The notes under the pieces: generated by a model
What the model was told of the DNA's origin: nothing
The model's database searches: none
What the model saw: only the letters and a program-made list of their open reading frames with translations
Translations under genes and position numbers: made by a program
Part shown: in pieces, positions 45,557 to 57,029 of the stretch
Layout: each line of letters starts with the position of its first letter
Position numbering within the stretch: position 1 is the first letter of the stretch
Assembly (NCBI GenBank): GCA_033439765.1
Contig: JAULSN010000006.1
Span: 3,410,001 to 3,474,000 of the forward strand
DNA from: Lasiosphaeria ovina
Lineage: Eukaryota > Ascomycota > Sordariomycetes > Sordariales > Lasiosphaeriaceae
Length of the DNA: 64,000 bases
Reading direction: 5' to 3'

Positions 45557-46461
45557 ATGAAGGTCATCCTGGGCGGCGCGACGGGATTCGTCGGCCAAGA
45601 GGTGCTGGGTCAGTTGACCCAGCACGCTGCTGTCACGTCCATCGTTGCCTTCTCTCGCCGCCCTCTTCCCTTGCCACTGAGTCCCAAGGTCAATAATGTC
45701 ATCATCGATGACTATCTCTCCTACGGCCCCGCTGCCTTGAAAGCGGCTGAGGGTGCCGAGGCGTGTATCTGGTTCGTAATCGTTTTCAATTCTCAATTAC
45801 CGAACCCCATCTTTTCCAAGTCACCAATCTTGAATAACCATCAGCAGTTCCAAGCAGCCAGGCGAGATTGTATGATGGGATGTCAAAAACTGCACCAACT
45901 AACTGTTTCGTTTCTCTTCACACTCCAGGGCTCTGGGCCAGAATCCTACTTCCGACGCTGCATTGGCCAAGAAAGTCAGTCTCGACTTCACCATGACGGC
46001 AGCCCGAACTTTCACCCCGGCTGCCGCGAGCCCAAGCGGCAAGAAGTTCCGCTTCATCTACGTGAGCGGCGGGCTGGCCGAGCGTGACCAAACCAAATCT
46101 CTCTGGGTCATGCAAAGCTACCGGCGGATTCGCGTAGGTAGTAACCTTGACTAATTATGTGTCACTATTATTGTCAAAATTCAATACCGTTCGTGACTAA
46201 CTAGACAAACAGGGCCAAGTAGAGACCGAACTGCTGGTGCATGCCAAAACGAATGCCGGCGTCTTCGAAGTCGTGATTCTGAGGCCTGGGATCATCCTCG
46301 CGAAGCACACCAACATCCGAGACATATTCCGAGGACTGGTGGCCCCTTCAGTGACCGTCGATGCTGTTGGAAAGGTCTTAGTAGACACGGCGCTCAATGG
46401 CCACGGTGACGAGCCGGTCCTGGAGAATTCAGCCATCATTGCCGAGGGAAGTAAACTATGA
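45557..46461 (+). CDS. atypical SDR / NAD(P)-binding protein
   Basis: Rossmann-fold protein of the atypical short-chain dehydrogenase group (HTATIP2/NmrA-like in fungi), 222 aa. Exons 45557-45771, 45929-46133 and 46213-46461. The N-terminus MKVILGGATGFVGQEVLGQL carries the GxxGxxG dinucleotide-binding motif, followed by IVAFSRRPLP, where the Arg residues suggest NADP preference. Splicing joins ACIW to ALGQNP. Then FRFIYVSGGLAERDQ, and VVILRPGIIL near the C-terminus, are usual for the family. No YxxxK active site is evident, as in many atypical members, so it may be a redox sensor or chaperone-like protein rather than an enzyme. Intron 1 (157 nt) is the longest. Confidence 0.82.
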
Positions 46462-46777
46462 CTGCCGACATTTTTGCGTTGAGGGGAGTTCTCTGTTAAT
46501 CATTTCCTGGACGGCATGGGCTACATTGCTGGAATACATGTTCCTTGGTGGGGACTGCCGAATTCTGAATGCTCAGTGTTTCCCTGTGGGATAATAGCAC
46601 TATTTCCCATGGGGTGGTCATGTAAGCGACCAGCGAAGAAATAAATTACTCTCCTAGACCTCATGCAATGAGACTCAAGGAATATCTGCCCACAGCGCCT
46701 ATGTTTCGCCATCTATGCTTGGAGTTTTCGGATAACAGGTCAGGCAGGTAGACCCATGGACCATGGCTCAACCATCA
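46462..46777. other. convergent intergenic spacer
   Basis: 3' flanks of two convergent genes; nothing recognised. Confidence 0.6.
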
Positions 46778-47872
46778 TTAATCGAGCCAAGTTGTGGTGA
46801 TATTTGTCCACTGATCGCCCTTCAGCACCGGCGCTGACAGCCAGGCAGTCATCACGTTGAGGGTAGCCTGCGCTCTGTCATGAGCTGCTTTATCATCCTT
46901 GTGCTTGATTAAATCATTCTTCAGTCCTTGAATCCTCTTTTCCGTCTCTTGCGCACAGCGAAACCCGGCCCGAGCCTCCTCTGCGCACTGTTCGAGCGAG
47001 ATTCGGTCATCGCCAGTGATATTGCCGGATTGATCCGTGTGCTTGGCCTGTATCATCTTCCCAATGAGATCTAACAGGCGCTTCGCGTCTGGTTGGGCTT
47101 CCGCTGTGAGTTGGTAGCAGGCTGTAAAGCGCGTTTTGATGTTGTCCATAAATTTGATGACCATTTCGCGGTGCACAGGCGTGCTAGGCTTCTGGATCCC
47201 CTGGCCAGAGCTATAGAGGGCCAAAGCTATCAGGCCGATCGACCAAACACACCCCTTCTCAGTTGCGTCGGGGATAAGCATGTGGCTCTGATTCAGAGCG
47301 TGTTGGAGTTGCTCGGGAGCCGCGTAAGCCGGGTTCTCGCCGAGGCTCTTGATGCCGTGAAACACTTTGGTCCACTCAAGTAATGGCCTGTTGACTATGG
47401 GCGAGAGCTGTACATTTGTTATCGTCTTTCGCCCGTTCGCATCAGTATCCCATGCCAAGATCGTAATCGATCGCATTCTCAATACGATGAGTGAATCCAT
47501 CTTATGCTCAACCATCTTTCGGCGTGCAATGGAGACTTGACGGATAATGAGAAAAATTTCCTTCACGGTCACAGGGTTCTTTTTCACCCACTCCTCGAGT
47601 GTATCAAGGCCGGCACTTAGATTAATACACCACTGCTCATTTGTGCTGCGAATTGGGTTACGGTGGTTTACCACCTCCATATACTGGATATGATCCTCGT
47701 CCTGGGCGTTGGCTCCAAAAGGGAACTCTGCTGGCCATTTGAAGGGTTTAGTGAACGTTTCTGCGGGCATACGTTGTGCTGGACAGTTCAGACCGCTTTT
47801 ATGCGTGGCAGTGCCCTTGCCGTTGAGCAGCGTGACATTATCAAATTTGTACTCGGGTTGTTGAGCCATCAC
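46778..47872 (-). CDS. pseudokinase-like protein
   Basis: Single-exon 364-aa protein. Its middle and C-terminal parts follow the layout of a protein-kinase C-lobe. YAAPEQL corresponds to the APE motif and GCVWSIGLIALALYSSGQ to the DxWSxG helix F. Where the catalytic loop and DFG should lie, the chain reads LRMRSITILAWDTDANGRK and TNVQLSPIV, with no HRD Asp, no Asn and no DFG Asp. No glycine loop or VAIK lysine is visible. It is therefore probably a catalytically dead kinase-like scaffold. The last 80 residues are a charged helix (CAQETEKRIQGLKNDLIKHKDD), possibly a coiled coil. Start: MMAQQPEYKF, either Met. Assignment to the kinase fold is by motif reading only. Confidence 0.6.
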   Translation of the reverse strand: MMAQQPEYKFDNVTLLNGKGTATHKSGLNCPAQRMPAETFTKPFKWPAEFPFGANAQDEDHIQYMEVVNHRNPIRSTNEQWCINLSAGLDTLEEWVKKNPVTVKEIFLIIRQVSIARRKMVEHKMDSLIVLRMRSITILAWDTDANGRKTITNVQLSPIVNRPLLEWTKVFHGIKSLGENPAYAAPEQLQHALNQSHMLIPDATEKGCVWSIGLIALALYSSGQGIQKPSTPVHREMVIKFMDNIKTRFTACYQLTAEAQPDAKRLLDLIGKMIQAKHTDQSGNITGDDRISLEQCAEEARAGFRCAQETEKRIQGLKNDLIKHKDDKAAHDRAQATLNVMTAWLSAPVLKGDQWTNITTTWLD

Positions 47873-50283
47873 GAGAAATGTACAATCTTTGACAAGGGAG
47901 TTGGGAAGCGCAAGCGCGGGTCTTATCGAAAAGTCAGGTTCTTACGCGAGCCTGTTCGTCCTGTTGCAGATCACGAGAATAGCGAAGGGAAGATATATCT
48001 GGAGTGTAAAAGCAAGTGTGATGAAGATCTGGTTCAAAAGAATTCTAAAAATGAGGACGTGCCCAAGGCGATTGGGTAGAGAATCTCGGGGATTTGTAGT
48101 GTGAAAATTCTGATTTGTGCTGGTTGGATAGAAGAGTGTAGATAATTGTTCTGGGATGTGGCCGGGACTTTATACTCGGTTGAGGTCTTGAGGATGTGGA
48201 TTTTGACTCCCACCAGGGACCAACTGCACGTATTGGGCGCTGGGAGCAGAGATCTGTCCAATCCATCCCCCCCCCCAAAGGGAGAAGGCCCGGTTGGGCC
48301 AACATACTATCTCGTTGGAGCTGGCATCGTTCAAAACACTGTGCCGTAGAATTCCGTAGGGAAATAGCGTTAGCGGCCGTTCTGACATCCTAAAAATCAA
48401 TCTCCGGCCGGGCTTTGACATCGCACGGACAGATCTGTTCCGTGGTATTGGGCATCCCGGTTATCGAGCGGGACAGATCAGACATCCCAGTCATCGAGCG
48501 GGGCTCCCAGGCCCAACAACGTAATCCGTCCTTGGCCCGACAAGGTTCATGATCCGCAGAGGCATCTCTGTCCCCCAATTTCTCTGTCCCTTGGTTCTCA
48601 CATTCTGTGCTCCCAGGTGAGAGGGGCTTTGGGTCCTGAACCGGGGAAAAGTCGCACAATGTGACGACACCACGACGCACACAAAAACGTCGGCGCCTAC
48701 CGGTACCGCAGGTTCGCAGCCAGTTCCGGCCCTACCGCAGTGACATGAAAGCTCGCCGGTTTCCTGGCCAAGTTCATCACGCCGCTGGGCCAAATGGACC
48801 GCAGCATACCACTATCCAGGATCCAGGGCTGCCATCGGCACCCTCGCATCTTTGAACAGCAGGGATATGCGCCCAGCTCGAGAGCTCCACCAGACGTAGC
48901 GCAAGCGGGAAACTGAGTGGCGGTCGAACCCTGCGAAGGACTCGCGGACAGATACTTATTGAGCTGAGCTGAGCCTGCACCAAGGCTTTGTTCCAGGTCA
49001 CGAGGGTCGCGTTCTGCAGTCGCGGTTCCAAACAACTACCCTGGGCCCCTGGGCCCCTGGGGCCTGACCAAGTGGGCATTGTCACAGGCTTCTTCGTCTC
49101 TGGCTTGCTGTAAGGTAAAGTGGTAAGGCTCGGGCAGCAAGGTGGTACAACAGGAGATAGTCAAACAGAAGAGATGAGTGTACGGCCCAGGTATCTTGAA
49201 TCTGCCATAAAGCTGGCTGGGCTTGTGATGGATCTCTGAAGAAAAATAAGTGCTGTTAAGGTGTGACGATATGTCCTTAATTAGGTTTAGAACAGGCAGT
49301 CGGAATTTTTCACAAAAAATTATCATTATTTAGTAATATAGTTTGGATTTCATAAGAACGACCATGGGATGGACGGGCATGGCGCCGGCTTCCTGCACCA
49401 ATTGAAGGCCGTACAGTAGGCCTTCGGTCGAGCGGCGCGTGGCGCCACACATCGGAAAAATAGAGGCTGTGCTTGCAGAAATAAGCTGACACCCCGACCC
49501 AATTCAGGAAACCTAGCTTTTTGTATTTGCATGGGTGGTTTTTGGCGCTTTCGGCTTTTAATTATTTCCAATGACAGCTTGTGTTCAGCTCCACATATTT
49601 TGATCCCCGTGATCGAAAACGAGACGGCCCCGCCGGCGACCGGCTCGAACGACCCGAACGGTCCCCGCAATTAGGGCCGGAGCCAACCCGACCGGACGGG
49701 CGACCGGTGGGTGAGATGAAACTCGATGCAAACACGTCTGCTAGGTGAACCGGTTGGGCCGCAATGAGGGTCTGACGTGGTCCAACCCACTTGGCAACCC
49801 AACTCAACCTGGCCAGTGCAGATCTGGAGTTTAATTTATGCCGTTCCTCCATTCTTTGTGTCATCGACACATTATCCAGGTGTCGGTGTCTCGCGGGCCG
49901 TTTTTGGGGGCTCAGTCTTTTCGTCCTTCCCCTGGACCATCCCCTATTTGTTGCGTTCTGCACTAGGGGCACGGATTAACCCTGTCCTCAACCCATGTGA
50001 TGTCATTTTAGTATGGGTTTGCACAAACTCTCAGCCAGCCACAGGCAGTCCCCCCTGGACTAAGAAAAGTGACCAGCTGACTCAATTGATAATTACGGAA
50101 TACAGTAATCAACAAACCCCTGATACCTGTTGGTAGTCTAATTTATTGATTGAGAGCTGAGGGGACGGGGAAAAAAACACCAAATCCAAAAACAAAAAAT
50201 TCAGCTTCAATTCCACCGCAGGTGAAATACACCCAATCCACACCTCCCCAACCAACCAAGCCCCACGCGCGCCTTCATTCAAC
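47873..50283. other. intergenic, no gene recognised
   Basis: 2.4 kb with overlapping incidental ORFs up to about 136 codons on both strands. A run of about 10 C is at 48267. A 120-codon ORF at 49777 shows no family pattern. Confidence 0.5.
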
Positions 50284-51114
50284 ATGACGGCCACCGTGGA
50301 GCAGCAGTGCGAGCAGGAGCGGCCACTCAACATCGCCATCCTGCTCAACTCGTTCCGCTCGCCCTTCATTGCCGAGATCCGCGAGTCGTACGTGCGCTCC
50401 ATCGGCGCCGTCACCCCCGAGTGCCGGCTCTCCTTCTTCTACCCTGCCGACTGCCCCGGCGACTTCCCCGACCCGGATGCCTTCGATTTGATCGTCGTCG
50501 GCGGCAGCAATACCGACCCCCGCAAGCAGCACGCCTGGATCCAGCGCGTCCACCACTTCATCGTCAGCGTCGTCGCCGACTACCCCGGCAAGAAGCTGTG
50601 CGGCATCTGCTGGGGCCACCAGACCATATCCCTGGTCTTTGGCGGCCAGATCGTGGACATGGAGACGCCAGAGGTAAGTAACTGACCCAATTATGAGACT
50701 CTCCCCTCTCTTGCCGCTGTCGAGATTGACTCGTTTTATCAGCTGGGGGTGACGGAGTCAAAGATGACCCCGGCCGGGCGGCAATTCTTTGTGCGCGGCG
50801 GGCAGGGTGGCGACGGAGTGGTGCGGCTGCAGCAGCACCACCGGCGGGCGGTGGGCGTCCGGCCCGAGGGCTTCCACGAGCTGCTGGCCGGGCACCAGGC
50901 GTTCCTGAGCTACAACAACGCCATTCTCACTTTCCAGGGCCACCCTGAAAAGGACGCCGAGACGGCCAAGCTGCGCGTCAAGGACGCCGTGCGCTGGTTC
51001 GGCACCGACCTGGCCGACAAGCAGGCCGTAGAGGACCTTGTGTGGCGCATGGAACTGCAGCACGACGGGCCAGAGATCTGGGAGCGCGTGTTGCAGTGGA
51101 CGCGGGAACCTTGA
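50284..51114 (+). CDS. class I glutamine amidotransferase-like protein
   Basis: Cytosolic protein of 253 aa with the class I glutamine amidotransferase fold (GMP-synthase-type glutaminase domain alone). It would release ammonia from glutamine or act as a related hydrolase. Exons 50284-50673 and 50743-51114 (69-nt intron, GTAAGT donor). The nucleophile elbow is CGICWGHQTIS; the His-Glu pair is in FQGHPEKD. The order IAILLNSF, DAFDLIVVGGSNTDP, the Cys loop and the GHPE block is that of the stand-alone fungal members. The triad Cys-His-Glu is complete. No synthetase partner domain is fused and no neighbour indicates the acceptor substrate. Confidence 0.9.
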
Positions 51115-52427
51115 TTCGTACGAGCCTTTCAAATGTGCCGGATGATGCTGTTTTGAGGCCATCCATTTTGAGACCAGCTGGTCTCATACCGCATGCCGCA
51201 TATCGATGATGTATCTAGTATTAGTCGACAGACCTCTACGGATTTATCTTCTGTAAAGGTGCTTTACGCTGGCGTTAGGGGTTTGAAATGTTGAAAACGC
51301 ATGATACACCATGATGTTCGTATCATAAACAGGGGGCGCAGGGAGAATCAATTTGCTGTTGGGTTTTACAGTCCATCGAATTACCGATTCAGCTTGATTG
51401 TTTAACAGCCAACGCACACAAGCGCCACAAAAATGCTCCTACGGAGGAGCTGTTATGCAAGTCAGGAGTAAAGTGGCTATGTGATAACCAGGCGACAGGA
51501 TATGGATGCACCTACTCATGCCTGCCTCTTGCAACTAAAATCCCAAATTATTAGTTCAGTATGTTATCGTTATCTCGGATTTGGCTGTCGTGGTACAATC
51601 ACACTATCACAATCATGAGTCTTGGATAAGTTTGCCGTTGCGCGTATCTAGATAAACGTATCGTCTTGCTATCTCAAGCCAAACAGCAAATGAATCTTCT
51701 GAGGGAATATCCGAGCATACGACAGAGATCCTCTTTGGGAAAACTTCAAATAGATGCACCCGATCTCAGTGATAGATGGAAATGTGACACTTTGCTGTAG
51801 GCAACGGAGATTGCAACTCTCCTGAATCATCAAGAGCCTATAACTTCAGAAGTTGAGAAGACTGGGTAAGATGTGCGGATGACACCAGCACAAAGAACGC
51901 ACCTGGACCAGCTAGAACTATGTTAAAACAGACAACAAAATCAGGTAGCTAAGGACCTCACATAATCCGTGAGATTGACGTGAGATGCGTGGCATCATTA
52001 GATCGCGAGACATGTGTGGAACTGTGCATATCTAGGGGTAAAAATTGGAGGCCAATCTCAAGTAGCGAGGCGAGCGGTGTTAAAAAAGGTATAGGTCAAG
52101 GTCAGGACAAAGTACTTGGACCATGAGAGAGACAAAGTCTTGCACAGGCGGCGTGACCCACCACAGCTGGAATAGAATGAGAGGCACCAGACAAGCAGGC
52201 GAGGAAGCAGAGGCAACGCATATCACAACGAATAGTGAGAGAACCGAGCTTGTATTCAGGCACCAGGAGATGATAACACAATCAAGCTTGTATTGGTAAC
52301 AAGCTAGCTAGACGCCGTCCCGTTTTGGTTGCCATGCATGCATTGCAGTTGACCCAATCCCGAATATCAAACCCAACCGGACCCTCAGTGCTCCAGATAA
52401 CAAACCAGCTCAGCTACCATTATTTCT
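51115..52427. other. convergent intergenic spacer
   Basis: 1.3 kb of AT-rich sequence with no ORF above 60 codons outside the edges. It probably includes the eS7 3' UTR. No RNA gene recognised. Confidence 0.6.
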
Positions 52428-53404
52428 CTAATAGTCAGTGGCACCGGTCTGGGGGAACTCGAAAATGACGCCACGGCCAGTGAGGCGCTTGTAGACCTCA
52501 GAGTAGGTGTCGAGTCTGTAGTCCACGCCGCCACGCTCCTTCTCGTCAAGGATGACCTTGAGGGTCTTGGAGCCGTCCTCCTTGGTGCGGAGACGCTTAC
52601 CGACAATCTCAACGGGGTAGACGAGGTCGGTCAGGATGGCATCGTGCACAGCAGTGAGGGTGCGCGAGCGGGGGCGCTTCTGCGTGGCAGTGTTGCGCGA
52701 GCGGGTGGACCGCTTGGGGCGGGGGAGGATGCGGCGCGAAGCGAGGATCAGGACGTGGCGGTCAGAGAACTTCTTCTCGAGCTCGCGAGTCAGGCTGGAA
52801 AACCGCCATCAGCACAACGTCAACGCACAAAACGAGGCATGGAGCAGAAACTCACCGCTGCTGGACTCTGTGGAAGCCCTGCAGGGAAGGGACGGGGACA
52901 AAGATGACAATCGCCTTCTTGCCGTGGCCAACTTCGATCTATTCCAAGACCCAAGTCAGCATGCGAGCTCCAGGATGACAATGCAATCCATGGACCGCTT
53001 CCCGTCCTATTCCGCGCGCTACATGGATATTTGATGTTGTTATGGCCGCTGGGCGAAGCAAGCAGGCGCCGCAGAGGCGCTGCCGCCTCGCCCACCTCCA
53101 AAGTGCGATCAATTCCCCAGATGCGACGCTCGGCACACGGTGAGAGCACGATTGCGCGCCAGTGCTGCCGGTGGAACAGGATCTCGGATATGGTTGTGGA
53201 TTGTCGCAGGAGCGGGCTATTGCTTCTTCAGCGGTTTCTCACCTCGCGGGCAGACACGAACTGCAGAGGCCGGAGGGCGACCTTGAGGTCGGCAGTGTTC
53301 GTCTCGAGGTCGTAAAGAGCGCCAGCAATGGCGGTCTCCAGCTCCGAGGGGTTCTGGCGGGACGGGCTGTTCGCCGCGAGCTTGTTGAGCTGAGGGGCAC
53401 TCAT
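52428..53404 (-). CDS. rps7: 40S ribosomal protein eS7
   Basis: Small-subunit ribosomal protein eS7. Exons 53404-53243, 52938-52856 and 52794-52428 (203 aa), with introns of 304 and 61 nt. The N-terminus [29 protein letters not shown] is the eS7 start. Exon 2 encodes [19 protein letters not shown], and exon 3 has [35 protein letters not shown] and the C-terminal [26 protein letters not shown]. The long first intron is usual for ribosomal-protein genes. It begins 352 bp from, and divergently to, a DUF7704 gene. Confidence 0.95.
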
Positions 53405-53756
53405 TATGGCGGTTGTCGATGTCGGGTCGTCGATCGTCGGTTGAAGGAAGGCTCGAGATCGCGGGACCGGCTTGGAAGTTACTCGTAGGAATTGTTGAAA
53501 ATCGGGATTGGGGGCTAGGGCTTGCTAGCCCTTGATTTTTTTCAGCGCCAAGACATGGTGTGGGGACGCTAGGGTGGACAGATTAGGCAGGTGTCGGGCT
53601 GTTCACGTGTTGAATTGTTGACAAGTGGCCCAAGCTCCAAGCCAAGGTGGTTGCAGCCAAAAGTTTCGCCGCACTTGTCAAAGGGGCAACCATTTCCGTA
53701 TTTCCACCCCCAGTTAGCAGAACGTCAATCCGTGAACTAATCATCGGTTTGTCGAG
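53405..53756. promoter_or_regulatory. bidirectional promoter region, eS7 / DUF7704
   Basis: Only 352 bp separates the divergent start codons, so both promoters and leaders must fit here. No specific TATA box or factor site can be assigned with confidence. Confidence 0.5.
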
Positions 53757-54296
53757 ATGGCTAGCCAGAAACAAGCGGCTGCTGTAGCAGACTCACCACC
53801 CGCGAAAATTCCAGCGCCGTCATCCGCAGCGGCCGGCGACTCGCTCCCTTTTGTGTACCGAATCTTTTTCTTCCTGATCGAGCCCATCTCGGCCCTTGTT
53901 GGAGCTTACTTCGCGCATTTCCGCCAATCCACGTACTTAAGCCTTACGCATGCCGAATCTACGCCTTTGCCCATTCCTCTAGGGACCACTATCGCCATGT
54001 CACAGCTCGCCAATTTGTACCTTTTCTTTGCGATCAACGAAGCACTCGTGCTGCGATCCACCTCGGATCTTCGCGTCTGGAAGACGGTACTCTTCTGCCT
54101 GCTCATCGGAGACCTCGGTCATCTGTATACGGTTCGGGAGCTAGGACTACCAATTTACTGGAGCGTGTCCAAGTGGAATGCCATTGACTGGGGCAATATT
54201 CCCTTTGTCTACCTTGGCGCGGCAATGCGCATTGCCTTCCTAGCTGATGTTGGTCTTGGGGTCAAAAGGAGGAAAACGAGGAGGAGAACTGCTTAA
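53757..54296 (+). CDS. DUF7704-like membrane protein
   Basis: Single-exon 179-aa membrane protein of unknown role, matching the fungal DUF7704 pattern. A 30-residue Ala/Pro/Ser N-terminus precedes VYRIFFFLIEPISALVGAYFAHF (TM1). Further helices are AMSQLANLYLFFAINEALVL, WKTVLFCLLIGDLGHLYTV and IPFVYLGAAMRIAFLADVGLG. The C-terminus is strongly basic (KRRKTRRR), suggesting a cytosolic tail. The conserved charged Glu in the first helix and the GDLGH motif are distinctive. It shares a short upstream region with eS7. Confidence 0.8.
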   Translation: MASQKQAAAVADSPPAKIPAPSSAAAGDSLPFVYRIFFFLIEPISALVGAYFAHFRQSTYLSLTHAESTPLPIPLGTTIAMSQLANLYLFFAINEALVLRSTSDLRVWKTVLFCLLIGDLGHLYTVRELGLPIYWSVSKWNAIDWGNIPFVYLGAAMRIAFLADVGLGVKRRKTRRRTA

Positions 54297-55256
54297 TCAC
54301 CCTGCCACCAGTGCGATTGCGAGCTATCTTCCCTCTATGGACATGTGTTGTTGGACTGCTAGCGACTTGCAGCTCGAGGGCTTCTTTGCAATAGGTACAT
54401 TTGGGCCATCTCTTGCAGCAGGTCTTCTGGTTCCCAGTGTCATTGCCTTTCCAGGCTCAGCAACTCTACCGACTGTCCACATCCTGGGATCAGAATGTTA
54501 TCGGCAACTTTTGAACGAACGGGGTGCAGTCAACGTGTCAGCTGCGGGTACTCCGGATACTGTACATTGGGTGCCCAGGGAAGGCTTTGAACACTTGGCT
54601 TGGCTTGGCGTTTGTGATGGCCGGCCGCATAAACCATGAGGCCTGGCTGGATCGCGGAGCCATCAGAAACCCCCCATGGAGGCGATTTCTTTGGCCAAAA
54701 CACAGCTGCCAGATGAGACTTCGTCGTGCTCATATTTGGCGTCCGTCCAACAACTGTTGCCACAGAGCCTTTCATGGCTAGCCCCCGATCTCGGCTCCAT
54801 CCATATTGCGGAACAATTCGACGGTCTTCGTTCCATGTGGGTGAGCGTTTTGATTTGTGGGAAATTCGGCATGTAGCCGGATTTTCCGTCCACTTCCCCC
54901 AGATGGACCTGGAGCTTATAGCGGGGCAAGGCGGGCAAGGTGGGGTCCAATGCTCGTAAGCTCCATTCCATCCCACCCGCAGTCACGATAGGCTACCTCA
55001 ACTGCCTCCATATTGGGAGAAGCGCGCCATGATGTTGACTCGGAGGGCTGCATTCCAGATTTCCCCTCACAACTCGCCGTGGGTAGGTGTGTTGTCAGGC
55101 GATAAAATCCAATCTTCTACGCTCTCCAGTTCCTGTGTCTCCAGACCACAATTCTCTGTCCTGTGGTCTGCTCTGCCTTGTGATCTTTTGTCCCACTAGG
55201 TCGGGATTTCTCGAGCCTCTGTCCACTCCCCAATTAGTTCTTATCGCGCCTTAACA
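54297..55256. other. intergenic, no gene recognised
   Basis: Incidental ORFs only; the last 150 bases are pyrimidine-rich, probably the leader of the alcohol dehydrogenase gene. Confidence 0.55.
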
Positions 55257-56482
55257 ATGCCGTATCCCGACAAGTTCACGGGCTTTCAGGTCAATGGACC
55301 CGAGACGTGGCTAGAATTCCACAAGAACGAGTTCCAGCCCAAGCCCTTCGGCGACTACGATGTCGATATCAAGGTCGAATGCTGTGGCGTGTGCGGTAGC
55401 GACATCCATACCATCAGCGGCGGCTGGGGCGAGCAGCAATTCCCTCTAGCCGTCGGCCATGGTAAGCGGCCTGTTGCGCAATACAAGCAATGAACGCTTG
55501 GGTCTCGGCGAGATAGACTAACGGAAGCTCGACAGAGATCGTTGGGAAGGCCATTCGCGTGGGGCCCAAGGTGACGCTGATCAAGAAAGGCGAGCGCGTG
55601 GGCGTCGGCGCGCAGAGCTACTCGTGCCTCGACTGCCGCCAGTGCAAGAACAACAACGAATCCTACTGCAGGCAGCAGCTGGATACATATGGCGCCGTCT
55701 GGCCCGACACCGGAATTGTATCGCAAGGCGGCTACTCTTCGCACGTGCGAACCCACGAACACTGGTATGGCTTCCGGTGTTCTGCGGTCCTGTCTGTCGA
55801 TCATTTTCCGTGGCACTAACATCTCCACGCCAGGGTCTTCCCCATCCCCGAAGCCCTCCCCAGCACCTCTGCGGCACCTATGCTTTGCGCTGGGCTGACT
55901 GCGTACTCGCCCCTTGTGCGAAACGGCTGCGGACCGGGCAAGAAAGTTGGAATTGTAGGATTAGGTGGCATTGGTCATTTTGGTTTGCTGTTTGCTAAAG
56001 CCTTGGGGGCCGAGGTTTGGGTGATAAGCCGCTCACATGCGAAGGAGGCTGATGCGCTCAAACTTGGCGCCGATGGTTTCCTCGCGACTGCTGACAAGGG
56101 ATGGAACGAGCCACACGTCATGACGTTTGACTTGATCCTTAACACGGCGAGCAGCTTTGAAGGCTTCGACATCGATGCGTATTTGAGCCTGCTTGACGTA
56201 CATGCCAAGTTTGTGAGTGTCGGGCTGCCCGAGGGCGATGGCATCAAAATCCGCAACCAGACTTTTCTCAGCAACGGCTGCTTCATCGGCACTTCGCACA
56301 TTGGAAGCAGACGCGAGTCAATCGACATGCTGCAACTGGCCGCCGACAGAGGCATCAAGCCATGGGTTGAGGAGTGCGCTATCAGCGGCAAGAATTTGGC
56401 GGAGACCCTAACCAAGCTGCACAACAATAACGTGCGCTACCGGTTCTGCATGACAGGCTACGAGGACGAGTTTGGCGCCTGA
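55257..56482 (+). CDS. zinc-type NADP-dependent alcohol dehydrogenase (Adh6/CAD-like)
   Basis: Cytosolic medium-chain dehydrogenase that reduces aldehydes, including cinnamyl or branched-chain aldehydes, with NADPH. Exons 55257-55461, 55536-55764 and 55834-56482, 360 aa, the usual length. Catalytic zinc ligands are in CCGVCGSDIH and GHE (the Glu codon completed by splicing). The structural zinc site is CLDCRQCKNNNESYC, with four Cys. The cofactor loop GIVGLGGIGHFG is near residue 185. The following beta strand ends VISRSHAKEADALKLGAD, whose Ser-Arg-Ser fits NADP rather than NAD. All expected metal ligands are present. Confidence 0.93.
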
Positions 56483-57029
56483 TGGGATATAGGGCCAAGT
56501 CGACTGCATTAACGAAGACAAGCCACCGTTCTGGTGAAATTGCCAGGATTTCTTCACCATGTATTGTCGTCCCAAGTTTACACAGCATCTTGTCACTTGA
56601 CTAGGAGCATCAATGAGAGACAGTGCTGATAAATGATGACCATGACCAGGGCAGGACATAACGGCGATTGTGCGTGCTCATTGGTCACTTTCGAGCACTG
56701 TTGTTACATGTCGTCTTGCCTCTTTCTTGCAAGCATCAAGATATCCGTCATTCCCGTATTGGGAGTTACTTAACTCAATGCTCGCTTCGACTTGGAAACT
56801 TGATCTGCAATCTCAAATATATGTTCCGCGCTCATAGGTTTCCACTGCCAGGCCTCTCTTCGCTGGATCGCCATATTAGAAGCTGTCTCTTCACCTCCGA
56901 GCCTTCGCCGGACTCACCGAAACTGACTTGCTGGCTCGAATGGCACTGACCCAGTGCTGCCCTTTGCGTAGATTCGACAGGAATATCTCAGGACAAAACT
57001 TCACGATGATGAATCTGAAACAGATTAAC
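56483..57029. other. intergenic, no gene recognised
   Basis: Spacer between the alcohol dehydrogenase and the phosphotransferase pseudogene; nothing recognised. Confidence 0.55.

Noticed and set aside
52939..53242. snoRNA host in the 304-nt eS7 intron
   Set aside because: No C box (RTGATGA) was found on the sense strand and no H/ACA hairpins were evident by eye.
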